A DNA stretch of 64,000 nucleotides from Pseudonocardia oceani (GCF_019263585.2 NZ_JADQDF010000001.1:6206501-6270500), one strand, 5' to 3'; shown: positions 34,415-46,434, counted from the stretch's first letter. Notes: generated by a model not told the origin, from the letters alone. Program-made: numbers and translations.

Positions 34415-35260
34415 GTGACCCGCCGCCCCGCCCTCTCCCCGTCCCGGGCGGGCGACTTCAAGCAGTGCCCCCTGCTCTACCGCTTCCGCGCGATCGACCG
34501 GCTGCCGGAGCGGCCCACGCGGGCGCAGGTCCGCGGCACGCTGGTGCACGTCGTGCTGGAGCGGCTGTTCGACCTGCCGGCCGCCGAGCGGGTGCCCTCG
34601 GCCGCCCACGCGCTCGTGGCCCCGTGCTGGGCGCAGCTGCGCGCCGAGGACCCGGAGCTGGTCGGGGCCCTGTTCGACGGCGGCGAGGACGATCCCGAGC
34701 TCGTCGGCTGGCTGGAGTCGGCCGGGCCGCTGCTCGACGCCTACTTCCGGCTGGAGGACCCCCGCCGCCTGGAGCCGCAGGCGCGCGAGCTGCTGGTCGA
34801 GACGGAGGTGGCGTCGGGCCTGCTGCTGCGCGGCTACCTCGACCGGCTCGACGTCGCGCCCGGCGGCGAGCTGCGCGTCGTCGACTACAAGACGGGCGCC
34901 GCGCCACGCCCGGTCGCCGAGGCGCGGGCGCTGTTCCAGATGAAGTTCTACGCCCTCGCGCTGCTGCACCTGCGCGGCGTCGTCCCCACCCAGCTGCGGC
35001 TGCTCTACCTCGCCGACGGCGAGTCGCTCACCTACGAGCCCGACGAGGAGGAGCTGCGCCGCTTCGAGCGCACCCTCGACGCCATCTGGGCCGCGGTCCT
35101 CACCGCCGGCGAGACGGGCGACTTCCGCCCCAACCCGGGCCGGATGTGCGACTGGTGCAGCCACCGCGCGCTGTGTCCGGCCTGGGACGGCACTCCCCCG
35201 CCCTACCCCGGCTGGCCCACCGTCCCGGCCGACGAGACCCTCCTCGACCGGGCCGACTGA
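34415..35260 (+). CDS. RecB-family PD-(D/E)XK exonuclease with Fe-S type Cys cluster
   Basis: A 281-aa nuclease. The catalytic core is in RGYLDRLDV and RVVDYKTG with FQMKFYALAL following. Four Cys (one in FKQCPLLYR and three in MCDWCSHRALC) match the AddB/Cas4-type iron-sulfur staple. It probably acts on DNA ends; no helicase is fused. GTG 34415 lies 8 bases after TACCCT, so the mRNA is likely leaderless. It is divergent from the lipoprotein-trmI unit, as in mycobacteria. Confidence 0.87.
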   Translation: MTRRPALSPSRAGDFKQCPLLYRFRAIDRLPERPTRAQVRGTLVHVVLERLFDLPAAERVPSAAHALVAPCWAQLRAEDPELVGALFDGGEDDPELVGWLESAGPLLDAYFRLEDPRRLEPQARELLVETEVASGLLLRGYLDRLDVAPGGELRVVDYKTGAAPRPVAEARALFQMKFYALALLHLRGVVPTQLRLLYLADGESLTYEPDEEELRRFERTLDAIWAAVLTAGETGDFRPNPGRMCDWCSHRALCPAWDGTPPPYPGWPTVPADETLLDRAD

Positions 35261-35283
35261 GGGCGTCGGGCAGGATCCGGGGC

Positions 35284-36078
35284 GTGCCCGACTTCGAACC
35301 CTTCTACCGCCCCGTCGACGGTCCCGGCGGCGAGCGGTTCCACGCGACCGCCTCCACCACCGGCCCGTGGTTCGCCGACGCCCAGCACGGCGGGCCGCCC
35401 TCGGCGCTGCTGGTCCGCGCGTTCGAGCGGTGCGCACCGCGCCCCGGCACGCAGCTCGCCCGCGTCACCGTCGAGGTCCTGGGGCGGATCCCGGCGGGCG
35501 AGGTCGAGGTGCGGGCCGCGGTGGAGCGCCCCGGGCGCGGCATCGAGATGCTGTCGGCGGAGATGACCGCGGGCGGGCGGGCCGTGCTGAAGGCCCGGGC
35601 CTGGCGCCTCGCGGTGGGCGACACCGCCGAGGTCGCCTCGGGCGCCGAGCCGCCGCTGCCCCCGCCCGACGCCGTGCCGACCTGGCCCGAGCGCGCCGAC
35701 GGCTGGCTCCCCGGCTACATCGACGCCGTCGAGTGGCGGTGGGTCACCGGCGACTGGGCGCAGCAGGGTCCGGGCGAGGTGTGGGGCCGGCCGCGGGTGC
35801 CGCTCGTGGAAGGTGAGGAGTCGTCACCGCTGCAGCGCCTGGCCGTGGTCGGCGACAGCTCCAACGGCATCGGCTCACCGCTGGACATGCGCCGCTGGCT
35901 CTACGTCAACACCGAGCTGAGCATCCACGTCCACCGCCCGCCCGTCGGGGAGTGGACCGGGGTGCGGTCGAGCTCGGTGATCGGCCCCACCGGCCTGGGC
36001 ACGGCCACGGGGATGATCTTCGACGTGACCGGGCACGTCGGCCGCACGACCCAGAACCTCATCGTCCGACCCCGCTAG
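35284..36078 (+). CDS. Acyl-CoA thioesterase-like (double hotdog) protein
   Basis: A 264-aa protein with two hotdog repeats; N-terminal HGGPPSALLVRAFER and GRIPAGEVEVRAAVERPGR are typical of the TesB-like/DUF4442 thioesterase family, and LDMRRWLYVNTELSIHVHR is in the second repeat. Probably hydrolyses acyl-CoA. GTG start 7 bases after CAGGAT; 23 bases after the nuclease gene. Confidence 0.8.
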   Translation: MPDFEPFYRPVDGPGGERFHATASTTGPWFADAQHGGPPSALLVRAFERCAPRPGTQLARVTVEVLGRIPAGEVEVRAAVERPGRGIEMLSAEMTAGGRAVLKARAWRLAVGDTAEVASGAEPPLPPPDAVPTWPERADGWLPGYIDAVEWRWVTGDWAQQGPGEVWGRPRVPLVEGEESSPLQRLAVVGDSSNGIGSPLDMRRWLYVNTELSIHVHRPPVGEWTGVRSSSVIGPTGLGTATGMIFDVTGHVGRTTQNLIVRPR

Positions 36079-36106
36079 GCGCTCCCCCGCCGCGTTCCGC
36101 GGAACG

Positions 36107-36176
36107 CGAACCGCGCACCCACCCACCTCCCGCGCACGTCCTGCCATACGCGGAGGGCCAGCAGGTGCGCGGTTCG
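36107..36176. repeat. Long-range 13-bp inverted repeat with nested hairpin
   Basis: CGAACCGCGCACC at 36107-36119 and its exact complement at 36164-36176 enclose 44 bases that include a second, bulged stem (CCTCC..GCG with CGCGGAGG). A separate palindrome GCGTTCCGCGGAACGC lies just before, about 36092-36107. It lies between converging stops of the thioesterase gene and hisG, so it may act as a terminator. Confidence 0.65.
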
Positions 36177-36197
36177 GACGCGCCCCGTGAGCGTCGC

Positions 36198-37082
36198 TCA
36201 GCCGCGCCCGTCGATCGCCCGGCAGGAGCGGATCTCCGACGCCAGGATCGCGCGGGCGCCGAGCTGGGCGAGCTGGTCCATCACCCGGTTCACCTCGCGC
36301 TTGGTCACCATCGACCGCACCGCCGACCAGCCGGCGTCCGTCAGCGGGGAGACGGTCGGGGCCTGGAGCCCGGGGCTGATCTTCTTGGCGCGGTCGAGGA
36401 GCTCGTCGCGGCAGTCGTAGTCGAGCATCAGGTACTGGCGGGCGTAGACGACGCCGCGCAGCCGCTCGATGAACACGATCTTCTCGGCCTTGACGTCGAC
36501 GGACTCCTCACGGTCGGGCCGCGGCTCGCGCTCGATCAGCGTGGCCTCGGACTGCGCGATGGCGTCGCCGATGACCTGCAGGTTGTGCTGGCGCAGGGTG
36601 CGCCCCGAGGACACGACGTCGGCGATGGCGTCGGCCAGGCCGAGCTGCACCGAGATCTCCACCGCGCCGTCGAGCTTGACGATCTCGGCCCGGACCCGGT
36701 TGCGGGCCAGGTGCGAGCGCACCAGCCGCGGGTAGGACGTGGCGATCGTCTTGCCCTCCAGGTCGGCGAGCTGGTGGATGTCGCCGTCGACGGGGGCGGC
36801 GTAGCGGAACTTCGACTGGCCGAAGCCCAGCTGCAGCACGGTCTGCACCTGGCTGCCGGACTCCTCCATGAGGTCGGCGCCGGTGACGCCCAGGTGCAGG
36901 TCGCCGGACCCGACGTAGGTGGCGATGTCCTTGGGACGCAGGTAGAAGAACTCGATCTCGTTCTCGTCGTCCTGCATCGACAGGTCGCGCGAGTCCGAGC
37001 GCTGGCGGTAGCCGGCCTCGCGCATCATCGTGGCGGCGGGCTCGGCCAGGGTGCCCTTGTTCGGGAGTGCGACGCGGAGCAT
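36198..37082 (-). CDS. hisG: ATP phosphoribosyltransferase HisG (long form)
   Basis: A 294-aa first enzyme of histidine biosynthesis. LRVALPNKGTLAEP at the N-terminus and GVTGADLMEESG, then DAIADVVSSGRTLRQHNL (PRPP loop) are diagnostic. The C-terminal about 75 residues form the histidine-sensing ACT-like domain of the long form. It follows hisE by 25 bases. Confidence 0.96.
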   Translation of the reverse strand: MLRVALPNKGTLAEPAATMMREAGYRQRSDSRDLSMQDDENEIEFFYLRPKDIATYVGSGDLHLGVTGADLMEESGSQVQTVLQLGFGQSKFRYAAPVDGDIHQLADLEGKTIATSYPRLVRSHLARNRVRAEIVKLDGAVEISVQLGLADAIADVVSSGRTLRQHNLQVIGDAIAQSEATLIEREPRPDREESVDVKAEKIVFIERLRGVVYARQYLMLDYDCRDELLDRAKKISPGLQAPTVSPLTDAGWSAVRSMVTKREVNRVMDQLAQLGARAILASEIRSCRAIDGRG

Positions 37083-37107
37083 GAGCGGGTCCTTACGGAT
37101 ATCGGCC

Positions 37108-37371
37108 TTACAGGAACTTGTAGACGTCTTCGAGCGTGATGCCGCGACCGATCATGAGGACCTGGACGCGGTAGAGCAGCTGGGAGACCTCCTCGGCGAG
37201 GGCGTCGTCGGCCTCGTGCTCGGCGGCGAGCCACACCTCACCCGCCTCCTCCAGCACCTTCTTGCCCTGGGCGTGGACCCCGGCCTCGAGCGCCTCCACC
37301 GTGCCCGATCCCTCGGGCCTGGTGGTGGCCTTCTCCGTCAGCTCGGCGTAGAGCTCGTCGAAGGTCTTCAC
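37108..37371 (-). CDS. hisE: Phosphoribosyl-ATP pyrophosphatase HisE
   Basis: An 87-aa MazG-fold enzyme for step two of histidine synthesis. It contains GKKVLEEAGEVWLAAEHE and DALAEEVSQLLYRVQVLM, the Mg-binding Glu/Asp helices. GTG start with a GAGAGGTGG site. Forms an operon with hisG. Confidence 0.95.
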   Translation of the reverse strand: MKTFDELYAELTEKATTRPEGSGTVEALEAGVHAQGKKVLEEAGEVWLAAEHEADDALAEEVSQLLYRVQVLMIGRGITLEDVYKFL

Positions 37372-37446
37372 CGGGTTCCACCTCTCACGCAGTCAGTGTC
37401 ATGTGTCGTGCACGACGGGATGCGGTCACATCGGGTCACTGCTGCG

Positions 37447-37485
37447 CCCGGCCGCTCCCGTGCGCCGGGCGGCTGCCCGGCCGGG
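37447..37485 (-). terminator. Possible hairpin after the HAD phosphatase gene
   Basis: CCCGGCCG and CGGCCGGG form an 8-bp stem with a 23-base, itself GC-rich loop, between the HAD stop (37495) and hisE. It could separate the metH and his units. Weak. Confidence 0.35.
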
Positions 37486-37494
37486 GCTACGGTC

Positions 37495-38192
37495 TCACGC
37501 GGCGTTCCTGGCCCGTACCCGGGTGTAGTCGGACCGCAGCCCGTCGGCCGTGAGCCCGACGAGCGTCTCGCGCTGCACCCGCGACGGGCCCGCCGGCACG
37601 GGCACCTCGCACGGCACGACCAGCACCGCGGCCCCGGCGCGCTCGGCGGCCAGCGCGCCGGTGGGCGAGTCCTCGACGGCGAGGCAGTCGGCGGCGTCGA
37701 CGCCGAGCAGGGACGCGGCCCGCAGGTACGGGTCGGGGTCGGGCTTGCCGCGCGGCACCTCGTCGCCGCACACCGACACGTCGAAGTGCTCGCGGCCGAT
37801 GCCCTCGAGCGCGAGCTCGGTGAGCTCGCGGCCGGTGTTGGTGACCAGCGCGGTGGGCCAGCCCGCCACCCGGACGGTGCGCAGCGCCTCCTGCGCCCCC
37901 GGCCGCCACTCCAGGCCCTCGCGGAACAGCTCGCCGGTGCGGCGCAGGATCATCCGCTCCGCCTCGGCCATCCGTCCGGCGTCGTGGGGCAGGCCCAGGT
38001 CGTCGAACACGAGCACCAGCGTGCGGGCCATGTTCGAGCCGATGATGGCCGTGCGCGCCGCGGCGCTGAGCTCGCCGCCCAGGGCCCGGGCGGTGTCGGC
38101 GAGCGAGACCGTCCAGACCTTCTCCGAGTCGACGAGCGTGCCGTCCATGTCCCACAGGACGGCCGCCGGACCGGTCACCGCCGGAGTGGTCG

Positions 38193-38196
<4 letters not shown>
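37495..38196 (-). CDS. HAD-superfamily phosphatase (beta-phosphoglucomutase-like)
   Basis: A 233-aa HAD enzyme with motif I WDMDGTLVDSE, motif II VTNTGRE, motif III Lys in RGKPDPDPY and motif IV EDSPTG. Helical cap between I and II. Its ATG overlaps the metH stop (ATGA), so it is translated with methionine synthase; the substrate is unknown. Confidence 0.9.
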
Positions 38197-41801
<3,605 letters not shown>

Positions 41802-41805
41802 CGGG

Positions 41806-41902
41806 CCTCCCGCGTGTGTCGTGGGAGGCGCCCTTACTCGTCGAACCGCACGCCGGCCGAGCGTGGCGGATGGCGAGCCAACCGTTGCAGCGCCTCTCGA
41901 CC
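41806..41902 (-). ncRNA. S-adenosylhomocysteine (SAH) riboswitch, metH leader
   Basis: Read on the minus strand: P1 GGUCGAG (41902-41896) pairs with CUCGGCC (41861-41855). AGGCGCUGCAACGG (41895-41882) carries the highly conserved GCGCUGCAAC of the SAH aptamer, and GCCACGCUCGG (41867-41857) matches the conserved GCCAGGCUCGG with one change. The pseudoknot is AGGCGC (41895-41890) with GCGCCU (41831-41826). CCUCCC (41828-41823) overlaps that strand and is complementary to the ribosome site GGGAGG (41811-41806). SAH binding would form the pseudoknot and free the site: an ON switch, as known for this class. Confidence 0.78.
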
Positions 41903-41911
41903 GCGTCCGAG

Positions 41912-41917
41912 ATGCTA
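41912..41917 (-). promoter_or_regulatory. -10 box of metH (TAGCAT)
   Basis: TAGCAT on the minus strand places the transcript start near 41905, three bases before riboswitch helix P1. No clear -35. Confidence 0.5.
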
Positions 41918-41972
41918 CCGGTCACCAACCCACCGACACCGACCGGAACTCCACGGAGCGGCCCCACCGCCG

Positions 41973-41978
41973 TAGGCT
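41973..41978 (+). promoter_or_regulatory. -10 box of the PAC2 gene (TAGGCT)
   Basis: TAGGCT followed by 6 bases and ATG 41985: leaderless arrangement. Divergent from the metH promoter. Confidence 0.55.
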
Positions 41979-41984
41979 GGGCCG

Positions 41985-42860
41985 ATGACCGAACGCGACC
42001 CGGCACCCGACCTGCCCCGCCTCGTCGACCCGGTGATGATCGCCGCGTTCGAGGGCTGGAACGACGCGGGTGAGGCCGCGAGCACCGCCCTGGAGCACCT
42101 CGAGCTGAGCTGGGACGCCACGCCGCTGGCCTCGATCGACCCCGAGGACTACTACGACTTCCAGGTCACGCGCCCGCACGTCCGCTACACCGACGGCGTC
42201 ACGCGCAAGATCGAGTGGATGACGACCCGCCTCTCGGTGGCCACGCTGCCCGGCACCGAGCGGCACGTCGTCCTCGTCAACGGCATCGAGCCGAACCTGC
42301 GCTGGCGGTCGTTCTGCTCGGAGCTGCTCGGCCACATCGAGCGCCTGGGCGTGACCAAGGTCATCACCCTGGGGGCGCTGCTCACCGACATCCCGCACAC
42401 GCGGCCCACCACGGTGAGCGGGATCTCCTACGACGTCGACTCGGCGAAGCGGATGCAGGTCGAGCAGTCCACCTACCAGGGCGCCACCGGCATCGTGGGC
42501 GTGTTCCAGAACGCATGCGTCGAGGCCGGCGTGCCCGCCATGTCCTTCTGGGCCGCCGTGCCGCACTACGTCTCCCAGGCCCGCGTGCCCAAGGCGGCCG
42601 TGGCGCTGCTGCACCGCATCGAGGAGGTCCTCGACGTCGAGGTGCCGCTCGGCGGTCTGCCCGAGCAGGCCGAGGAGTGGGAGCGCACCGTCTCGGAGAT
42701 GGCCGAGGCCGACGACGAGGTGCGCGAGTACGTCCGCCAGCTCGAGGAGCAGGCCGAGGCCGAGGACACCGACGTGCTGCCCGAGGCCGACGGCGACGCC
42801 ATCGCCGCCGACTTCGAGCGCTACCTGCGCCGGCGCGGCAGCGGGGGCGCGGGGAGCTGA
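41985..42860 (+). CDS. PAC2-family proteasome-assembly-chaperone-like protein
   Basis: A 291-aa PAC2 fold (VMIAAFEGWNDAGEAASTAL; VLVNGIEPNLRWRSFCSELL; TTVSGISYDV). Bacterial members are ATP-grasp-linked or unknown; a role with the proteasome is only suggested by the fold name. The C-terminus is an acidic coiled coil. The neighbour metH is divergent, the same arrangement as Rv2124c/Rv2125 in M. tuberculosis (from memory). Confidence 0.87.
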   Translation: MTERDPAPDLPRLVDPVMIAAFEGWNDAGEAASTALEHLELSWDATPLASIDPEDYYDFQVTRPHVRYTDGVTRKIEWMTTRLSVATLPGTERHVVLVNGIEPNLRWRSFCSELLGHIERLGVTKVITLGALLTDIPHTRPTTVSGISYDVDSAKRMQVEQSTYQGATGIVGVFQNACVEAGVPAMSFWAAVPHYVSQARVPKAAVALLHRIEEVLDVEVPLGGLPEQAEEWERTVSEMAEADDEVREYVRQLEEQAEAEDTDVLPEADGDAIAADFERYLRRRGSGGAGS

Positions 42861-44026
42861 GCACGGCAGGGGCCCGGACCGGGCTGGCCCGGTCCGGTCT
42901 CTACGCGGGCGCGTTCCTCGGGCCCTTCGGCGGCGGAGTCACCGTCGCGATGCTGCCCGAGCTGGGCGCGACGTTCGGCGTCAGCGCGACCACGGCGGCC
43001 TCCTCGGTCACCGCCTACCTGCTGCCCTTCGCGGCGGCGATGCTGTTCTCCGGCACGCTCGGCGAGCGCTGGGGGCGGCGGCGCACCGTGGTCCTCGCCT
43101 ACGCCGCGTACGTCGTCGCGTCGCTGGCCTGCGTGCTCGCCCCGACCTGGGAGCTGTTCCTGACCGGGCGCGCGCTGCAGGGGCTGGCCAACGCGTTCAC
43201 CACCCCCCTGCTGCTCGCCGCGCTCGCCGGGTCGGCCGCGCCGGAGCGGCTGGGCCGCGCGCTGGGCTGGTTCGGGTCGCTGCAGGCCGCGGGCCAGACC
43301 TCGGCGCCGCTGCTGGGCGGCATCGCCGCGGAGCTGGACTGGCGGCTCGCGTTCGGCGGGGTCGCCGCCGTCGCGGTGCTGCTGGGGCTGGCCGGGATCC
43401 CGCCGTCGGAGCGCCCGACGGGGCCGCGGCCCGGACTGCGGTCGGCGTGGCGGCCCGCCGTGCTGCGGGCCGGGCTCGTCGCCGCCGTCGGATGGAGCTG
43501 CCTGGCCGGGTTGAACTTCCTCGTCGCGCTGCGGCTGGAGGAGGAGTTCGGACTGGGCTCGGGCGCGCGCGGGCTGGTGCTCACCGGGCTCGGGGTGGCC
43601 GGGCTGCTCACGGCACGGGTCGTCGGCGGGGCGGTCGACCGGATCGGGCCGCGGCGCGCGGTGCTGGCCGGCGCGGCGGCCGGCGTCGTCGTCGTGGTCG
43701 GGGCCGGCACCGCGCCCGCCGTGTGGATGGTCGCGGCGGTGTGGGCGCTGGGCGGGGTGGCCACCCAACTGGTACTCGTGGGCGTCAACGCGCTGGTGCT
43801 GCGCGACACGGGCGGCAACGCGGGCGGCTCGATGTCGGTGGTGCAGGCCGTGCGGTTCGGCGGCGGCGCGCTGGCCCCGCCCGCGCTCACCCCGCTCTAC
43901 GCCACCGACCCGCTCACGGCGTTCCTGCTGCCGGCGGCGCTGCTGGCGGCCGTGGTGCCGGTCGCGCTCCCCCGGTCTCGCGAGGAACCGGCCAGGGACG
44001 TGCCTACGCCCCGAGCAGACGCCTGA
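42857..44026 (+). CDS. MFS transporter, probable CTG start
   Basis: About 389 aa, 12 helices; first-loop motif GERWGRRRTV and VGGAVDRIGPRRAV in the second half mark a major facilitator drug-type antiporter. No ATG, GTG or TTG lies in frame between the PAC2 3' end and helix 1 (GLYAGAFLGPFGGGVTVAML). The only coupled candidate is CTG at 42857, overlapping the PAC2 stop as CTGA, where many gene pairs here have GTGA. The first in-frame ATG is inside helix 1. Confidence 0.75.
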   Translation: MSTAGARTGLARSGLYAGAFLGPFGGGVTVAMLPELGATFGVSATTAASSVTAYLLPFAAAMLFSGTLGERWGRRRTVVLAYAAYVVASLACVLAPTWELFLTGRALQGLANAFTTPLLLAALAGSAAPERLGRALGWFGSLQAAGQTSAPLLGGIAAELDWRLAFGGVAAVAVLLGLAGIPPSERPTGPRPGLRSAWRPAVLRAGLVAAVGWSCLAGLNFLVALRLEEEFGLGSGARGLVLTGLGVAGLLTARVVGGAVDRIGPRRAVLAGAAAGVVVVVGAGTAPAVWMVAAVWALGGVATQLVLVGVNALVLRDTGGNAGGSMSVVQAVRFGGGALAPPALTPLYATDPLTAFLLPAALLAAVVPVALPRSREEPARDVPTPRADA

Positions 44027-44396
44027 GCAGCGCGCGGGCGTAGGCGCGCTCGGCGTCGACGTCGACCTCGCGGTGGCCGTCGGCCAGCTGCACCGCCCAG
44101 CCGTCGCCGACGGGCTCCAGCCGCGCGAACGCCCGGCCCAGCGCCGCGCGGAGCTGCCCCTCGTGCGGCAGCCAGACCACGTCGTCGGCCTCGACGCTGT
44201 CCAGCGCCCACTCGGTGGTGCCGTTGAAGCGCAGGACGCGGCCGCCGGGCCCGTCGTGCACGTCGATGGTGAGCTCGCTGACGACGAACACGTGCTCGTC
44301 CATGTCGCGGCCGTCGATGACGAACCGGTCGCCCGACGCCGGCGACCACGGCAGCCCGGCGGCCCGCAGCCGCTGCGCCAGCTCGAGGGTGATCAC
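44004..44396 (-). CDS. Hypothetical protein coupled to DUF2237 gene
   Basis: A 130-aa protein of unknown function with beta-rich start (GDRFVIDGRDMDEHVFVVSE) and a C-terminal helical segment. Common in actinobacteria as a small cytosolic protein, sometimes mislabelled as pilus-assembly. GTG overlaps the DUF2237 stop (GTGA). Its 3' end overlaps the converging MFS gene by 23 bases. Confidence 0.75.
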   Translation of the reverse strand: MITLELAQRLRAAGLPWSPASGDRFVIDGRDMDEHVFVVSELTIDVHDGPGGRVLRFNGTTEWALDSVEADDVVWLPHEGQLRAALGRAFARLEPVGDGWAVQLADGHREVDVDAERAYARALLRRLLGA

Positions 44397-44761
44397 GGCA
44401 CCGCGTGCTTCCTCAGGTCGGCGAGGTCGATCCACTCCAGGGTGCGGGCGTGCGTCGCCTCCAGCACGACCGGGGGCGCGGCGCCCGCCTCCAGCGCCTC
44501 GGCCCAGCGCGAGGCGCACAGGCACCAGCGGTCGCCGGGCTGCAGGCCGGCGAAGCCGTGCTCGGGGCGCGGCGTCGACAGGTCGTTGCCCGCGGCGGCG
44601 CTGAACGCCAGGAACTCCGCGGTGACCTGCGCGCAGACCGTGTGGACCCCGGAGTCCTCGCCTCCGGTGTCGCAGCAGCCCGTGCGGTAGAAGCCGGTCA
44701 TCGGGTCGGTGCCGCAGACCGCGAGGTCGCCGCCGAGCACGTTGTGGGCCATGTGCGACAT
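44393..44761 (-). CDS. DUF2237 family protein
   Basis: A 122-aa protein with the full DUF2237 signature: NVLGGDLAVCGTDPMTGFYR, GCCDTGGEDSG and GDRWCLCASRWAEAL. Several conserved Cys may bind metal. Function unknown. ATG 44761 matches the usual start just before NVLGG. Confidence 0.87.
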   Translation of the reverse strand: MSHMAHNVLGGDLAVCGTDPMTGFYRTGCCDTGGEDSGVHTVCAQVTAEFLAFSAAAGNDLSTPRPEHGFAGLQPGDRWCLCASRWAEALEAGAAPPVVLEATHARTLEWIDLADLRKHAVP

Positions 44762-44786
44762 GCAACCAGAACGGGTAGGCCCCGGC

Positions 44787-44981
44787 ATGACCGACGAGCG
44801 CCGAGACGAGCCGACCGACGACCAGGGCCACGACCGGGGCCCCGACCCCGACGCCCCGCTCGACCCCAACCAGCCCGACCTCGACCTGGACGTCCCGGTG
44901 CCGGGGTCGCCCGCGGAGACGACCCCGGACGCCCCGGAGAACGAGGACACCGACACCGACGCGCCGGAGCCGCCGGACTGA
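44787..44981 (+). CDS. 64-aa acidic disordered protein
   Basis: A short protein nearly all Asp, Pro, Glu and Thr (MTDERRDEPTDDQGHDRG; ends APEPPD). ATG is 5 bases after TAGGCC, a weak leaderless-type context. Divergent from the DUF2237 gene, 25 bases apart. May be real, but composition alone cannot prove it. Confidence 0.5.
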   Translation: MTDERRDEPTDDQGHDRGPDPDAPLDPNQPDLDLDVPVPGSPAETTPDAPENEDTDTDAPEPPD

Positions 44982-45002
44982 CGCGGCCGGCGGGGATGTC
45001 CG

Positions 45003-46241
45003 CTACAGGCGCACCCCGAGGAGCGCGTCGAGAGCGTCGCGGAACAAGGCGGGCGCGTCGCCGTCGGTGCCGCGCCGCTCCAGCGCCCGGTCGGCCCATG
45101 CGTCGACGGCGACCAGGGCGCGAGGCGTGTCGAGGTCGTCGGCGAGGTGCGTGCGCAGCCGCGTGAGCAGCTCGTCGGCGGGCGGGGCCGCGGGCAGGGC
45201 GGCCGCCTCGCGCCAGCGCACCAGCCGCGCGTTCGCCTCGTCGAGCAGGCCGGAGGTCCAGGCGCGGTCGGAGCGGTAGTGCCCGGCCAGCAGGGCGATC
45301 CGGATCGCGTTCGGGTCGACGTTCTCCGCGCGGAGCTTGGAGACGAACACCAGGTTGCCGCGCGACTTCGACATCTTCTCGCCGTCGAGGCCGATCATCC
45401 CGGTGTGCGTGTAGTGCCGGGCGAACGGGTGCACGCCGGTGAACGCCTCGGCGTGGGCGGCGCCGCACTCGTGGTGGGGGAAGATCAGGTCGGAGCCGCC
45501 GCCGTTGAGGTCGATCTGCGTGCCCAGGCGGTTGAGCGCGATCGCGGCGCACTCGACGTGCCAGCCCGGGCGTCCGGCGCCGAGGTCGGACTCCCAGGAC
45601 GGCTCGCCCTCGCGGGCCGTCCGCCACAGCAGGGGGTCGAGCGGGCTGCGCTTGCCGGGCCGCTCCGGGTCGCCGCCGCGCTCGGCGGAGAACCGCAGCA
45701 TCGTCTCCTCGTCGTAGTTCGACTCGTAGCCGAAGTGCCCGGTGACCGCGGAGTCGAAGTAGACGTCGGGGAACTCGGCGTCGTCGACGCGGTAGGCCGC
45801 GCCGGAGGCGAGCAGCTTCCCGACGAGCTCGGAGATCTCGCCCATCGCCTCGACCGCGCCGATGAAGTGCCGCGGCGGCAGGACGCGCAGCGCCTCCATG
45901 TCCTCGCGGAACAGCGCCGTCTCGCGCATGCCCAGCACGACCCAGTCGTCCTGGTCGCGGGCGGCGCGCTCGAGCAGCGGGTCGTCGATGTCGGTGACGT
46001 TCTGGACGTAGTGCACGTCGTGCCCGAGGTCGCGCCACAGCCGGTTGACGAGGTCGAACGCCAGGTAGGTGGCGGCGTGGCCGAGGTGTGTGGCGTCGTA
46101 GGGGGTGATGCCGCAGACGTACATCAGCGCCTCGCGCCCGGGAGCCGTGGGCCGCACCCGTCCGGTGGACGTGTCGTGCAGGCGCAGGGGCGGGCCCTCA
46201 CCGGGCAGGCGCGGGACGTCGACGGAGGCCCAGGTGTGCAT
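45003..46241 (-). CDS. mshC: L-cysteine:1D-myo-inositol 2-amino-2-deoxy-alpha-D-glucopyranoside ligase MshC
   Basis: A 412-aa cysteinyl-tRNA-synthetase-like ligase that adds Cys to GlcN-Ins in mycothiol synthesis. Zinc Cys in YVCGITPYDATHLGHA (also the HIGH motif), second zinc site around WHVECAAIAL, and KMSKSRGNL. Lacks the tRNA anticodon domain, so it is MshC rather than CysS. ATG 46241 lies 7 bases after TAGGTT (leaderless); an in-frame TTG at 46250 is less likely. Confidence 0.96.
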   Translation of the reverse strand: MHTWASVDVPRLPGEGPPLRLHDTSTGRVRPTAPGREALMYVCGITPYDATHLGHAATYLAFDLVNRLWRDLGHDVHYVQNVTDIDDPLLERAARDQDDWVVLGMRETALFREDMEALRVLPPRHFIGAVEAMGEISELVGKLLASGAAYRVDDAEFPDVYFDSAVTGHFGYESNYDEETMLRFSAERGGDPERPGKRSPLDPLLWRTAREGEPSWESDLGAGRPGWHVECAAIALNRLGTQIDLNGGGSDLIFPHHECGAAHAEAFTGVHPFARHYTHTGMIGLDGEKMSKSRGNLVFVSKLRAENVDPNAIRIALLAGHYRSDRAWTSGLLDEANARLVRWREAAALPAAPPADELLTRLRTHLADDLDTPRALVAVDAWADRALERRGTDGDAPALFRDALDALLGVRL

Positions 46242-46262
46242 ACCTGACAACCTACGCGGGGC

Positions 46263-46418
46263 TCACCACCACTCGGGTGCGAGCTTCGCCTCGATGTCCC
46301 GGACGTGGCTGCGCGTGCACGCCGGGCAGAGCCAGCGCGTGCGCGCGCCGTCCTGCTCGCAGGACCACGTGGGGTCCTGCCCCTCGCGGACGGCGCCGCA
46401 CAGCTCGCAGGTGGCCAT
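46263..46418 (-). CDS. 51-aa zinc-ribbon protein
   Basis: MATCELCG...CEQD...LCPACTRSH: two CXXC pairs plus an additional Cys form a zinc ribbon. Strong GAGGAGGG ribosome site before ATG 46418. Ends in EWW. Unknown function; 21 bases upstream of mshC. Confidence 0.75.
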   Translation of the reverse strand: MATCELCGAVREGQDPTWSCEQDGARTRWLCPACTRSHVRDIEAKLAPEWW

Positions 46419-46434
46419 GTCCCTCCTCGCGTCG

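Noticed and set aside
41806..41902. Cobalamin riboswitch before metH
   Set aside because: The leader is under 110 nt and lacks the B12-box and other conserved blocks; the SAH aptamer fits better.
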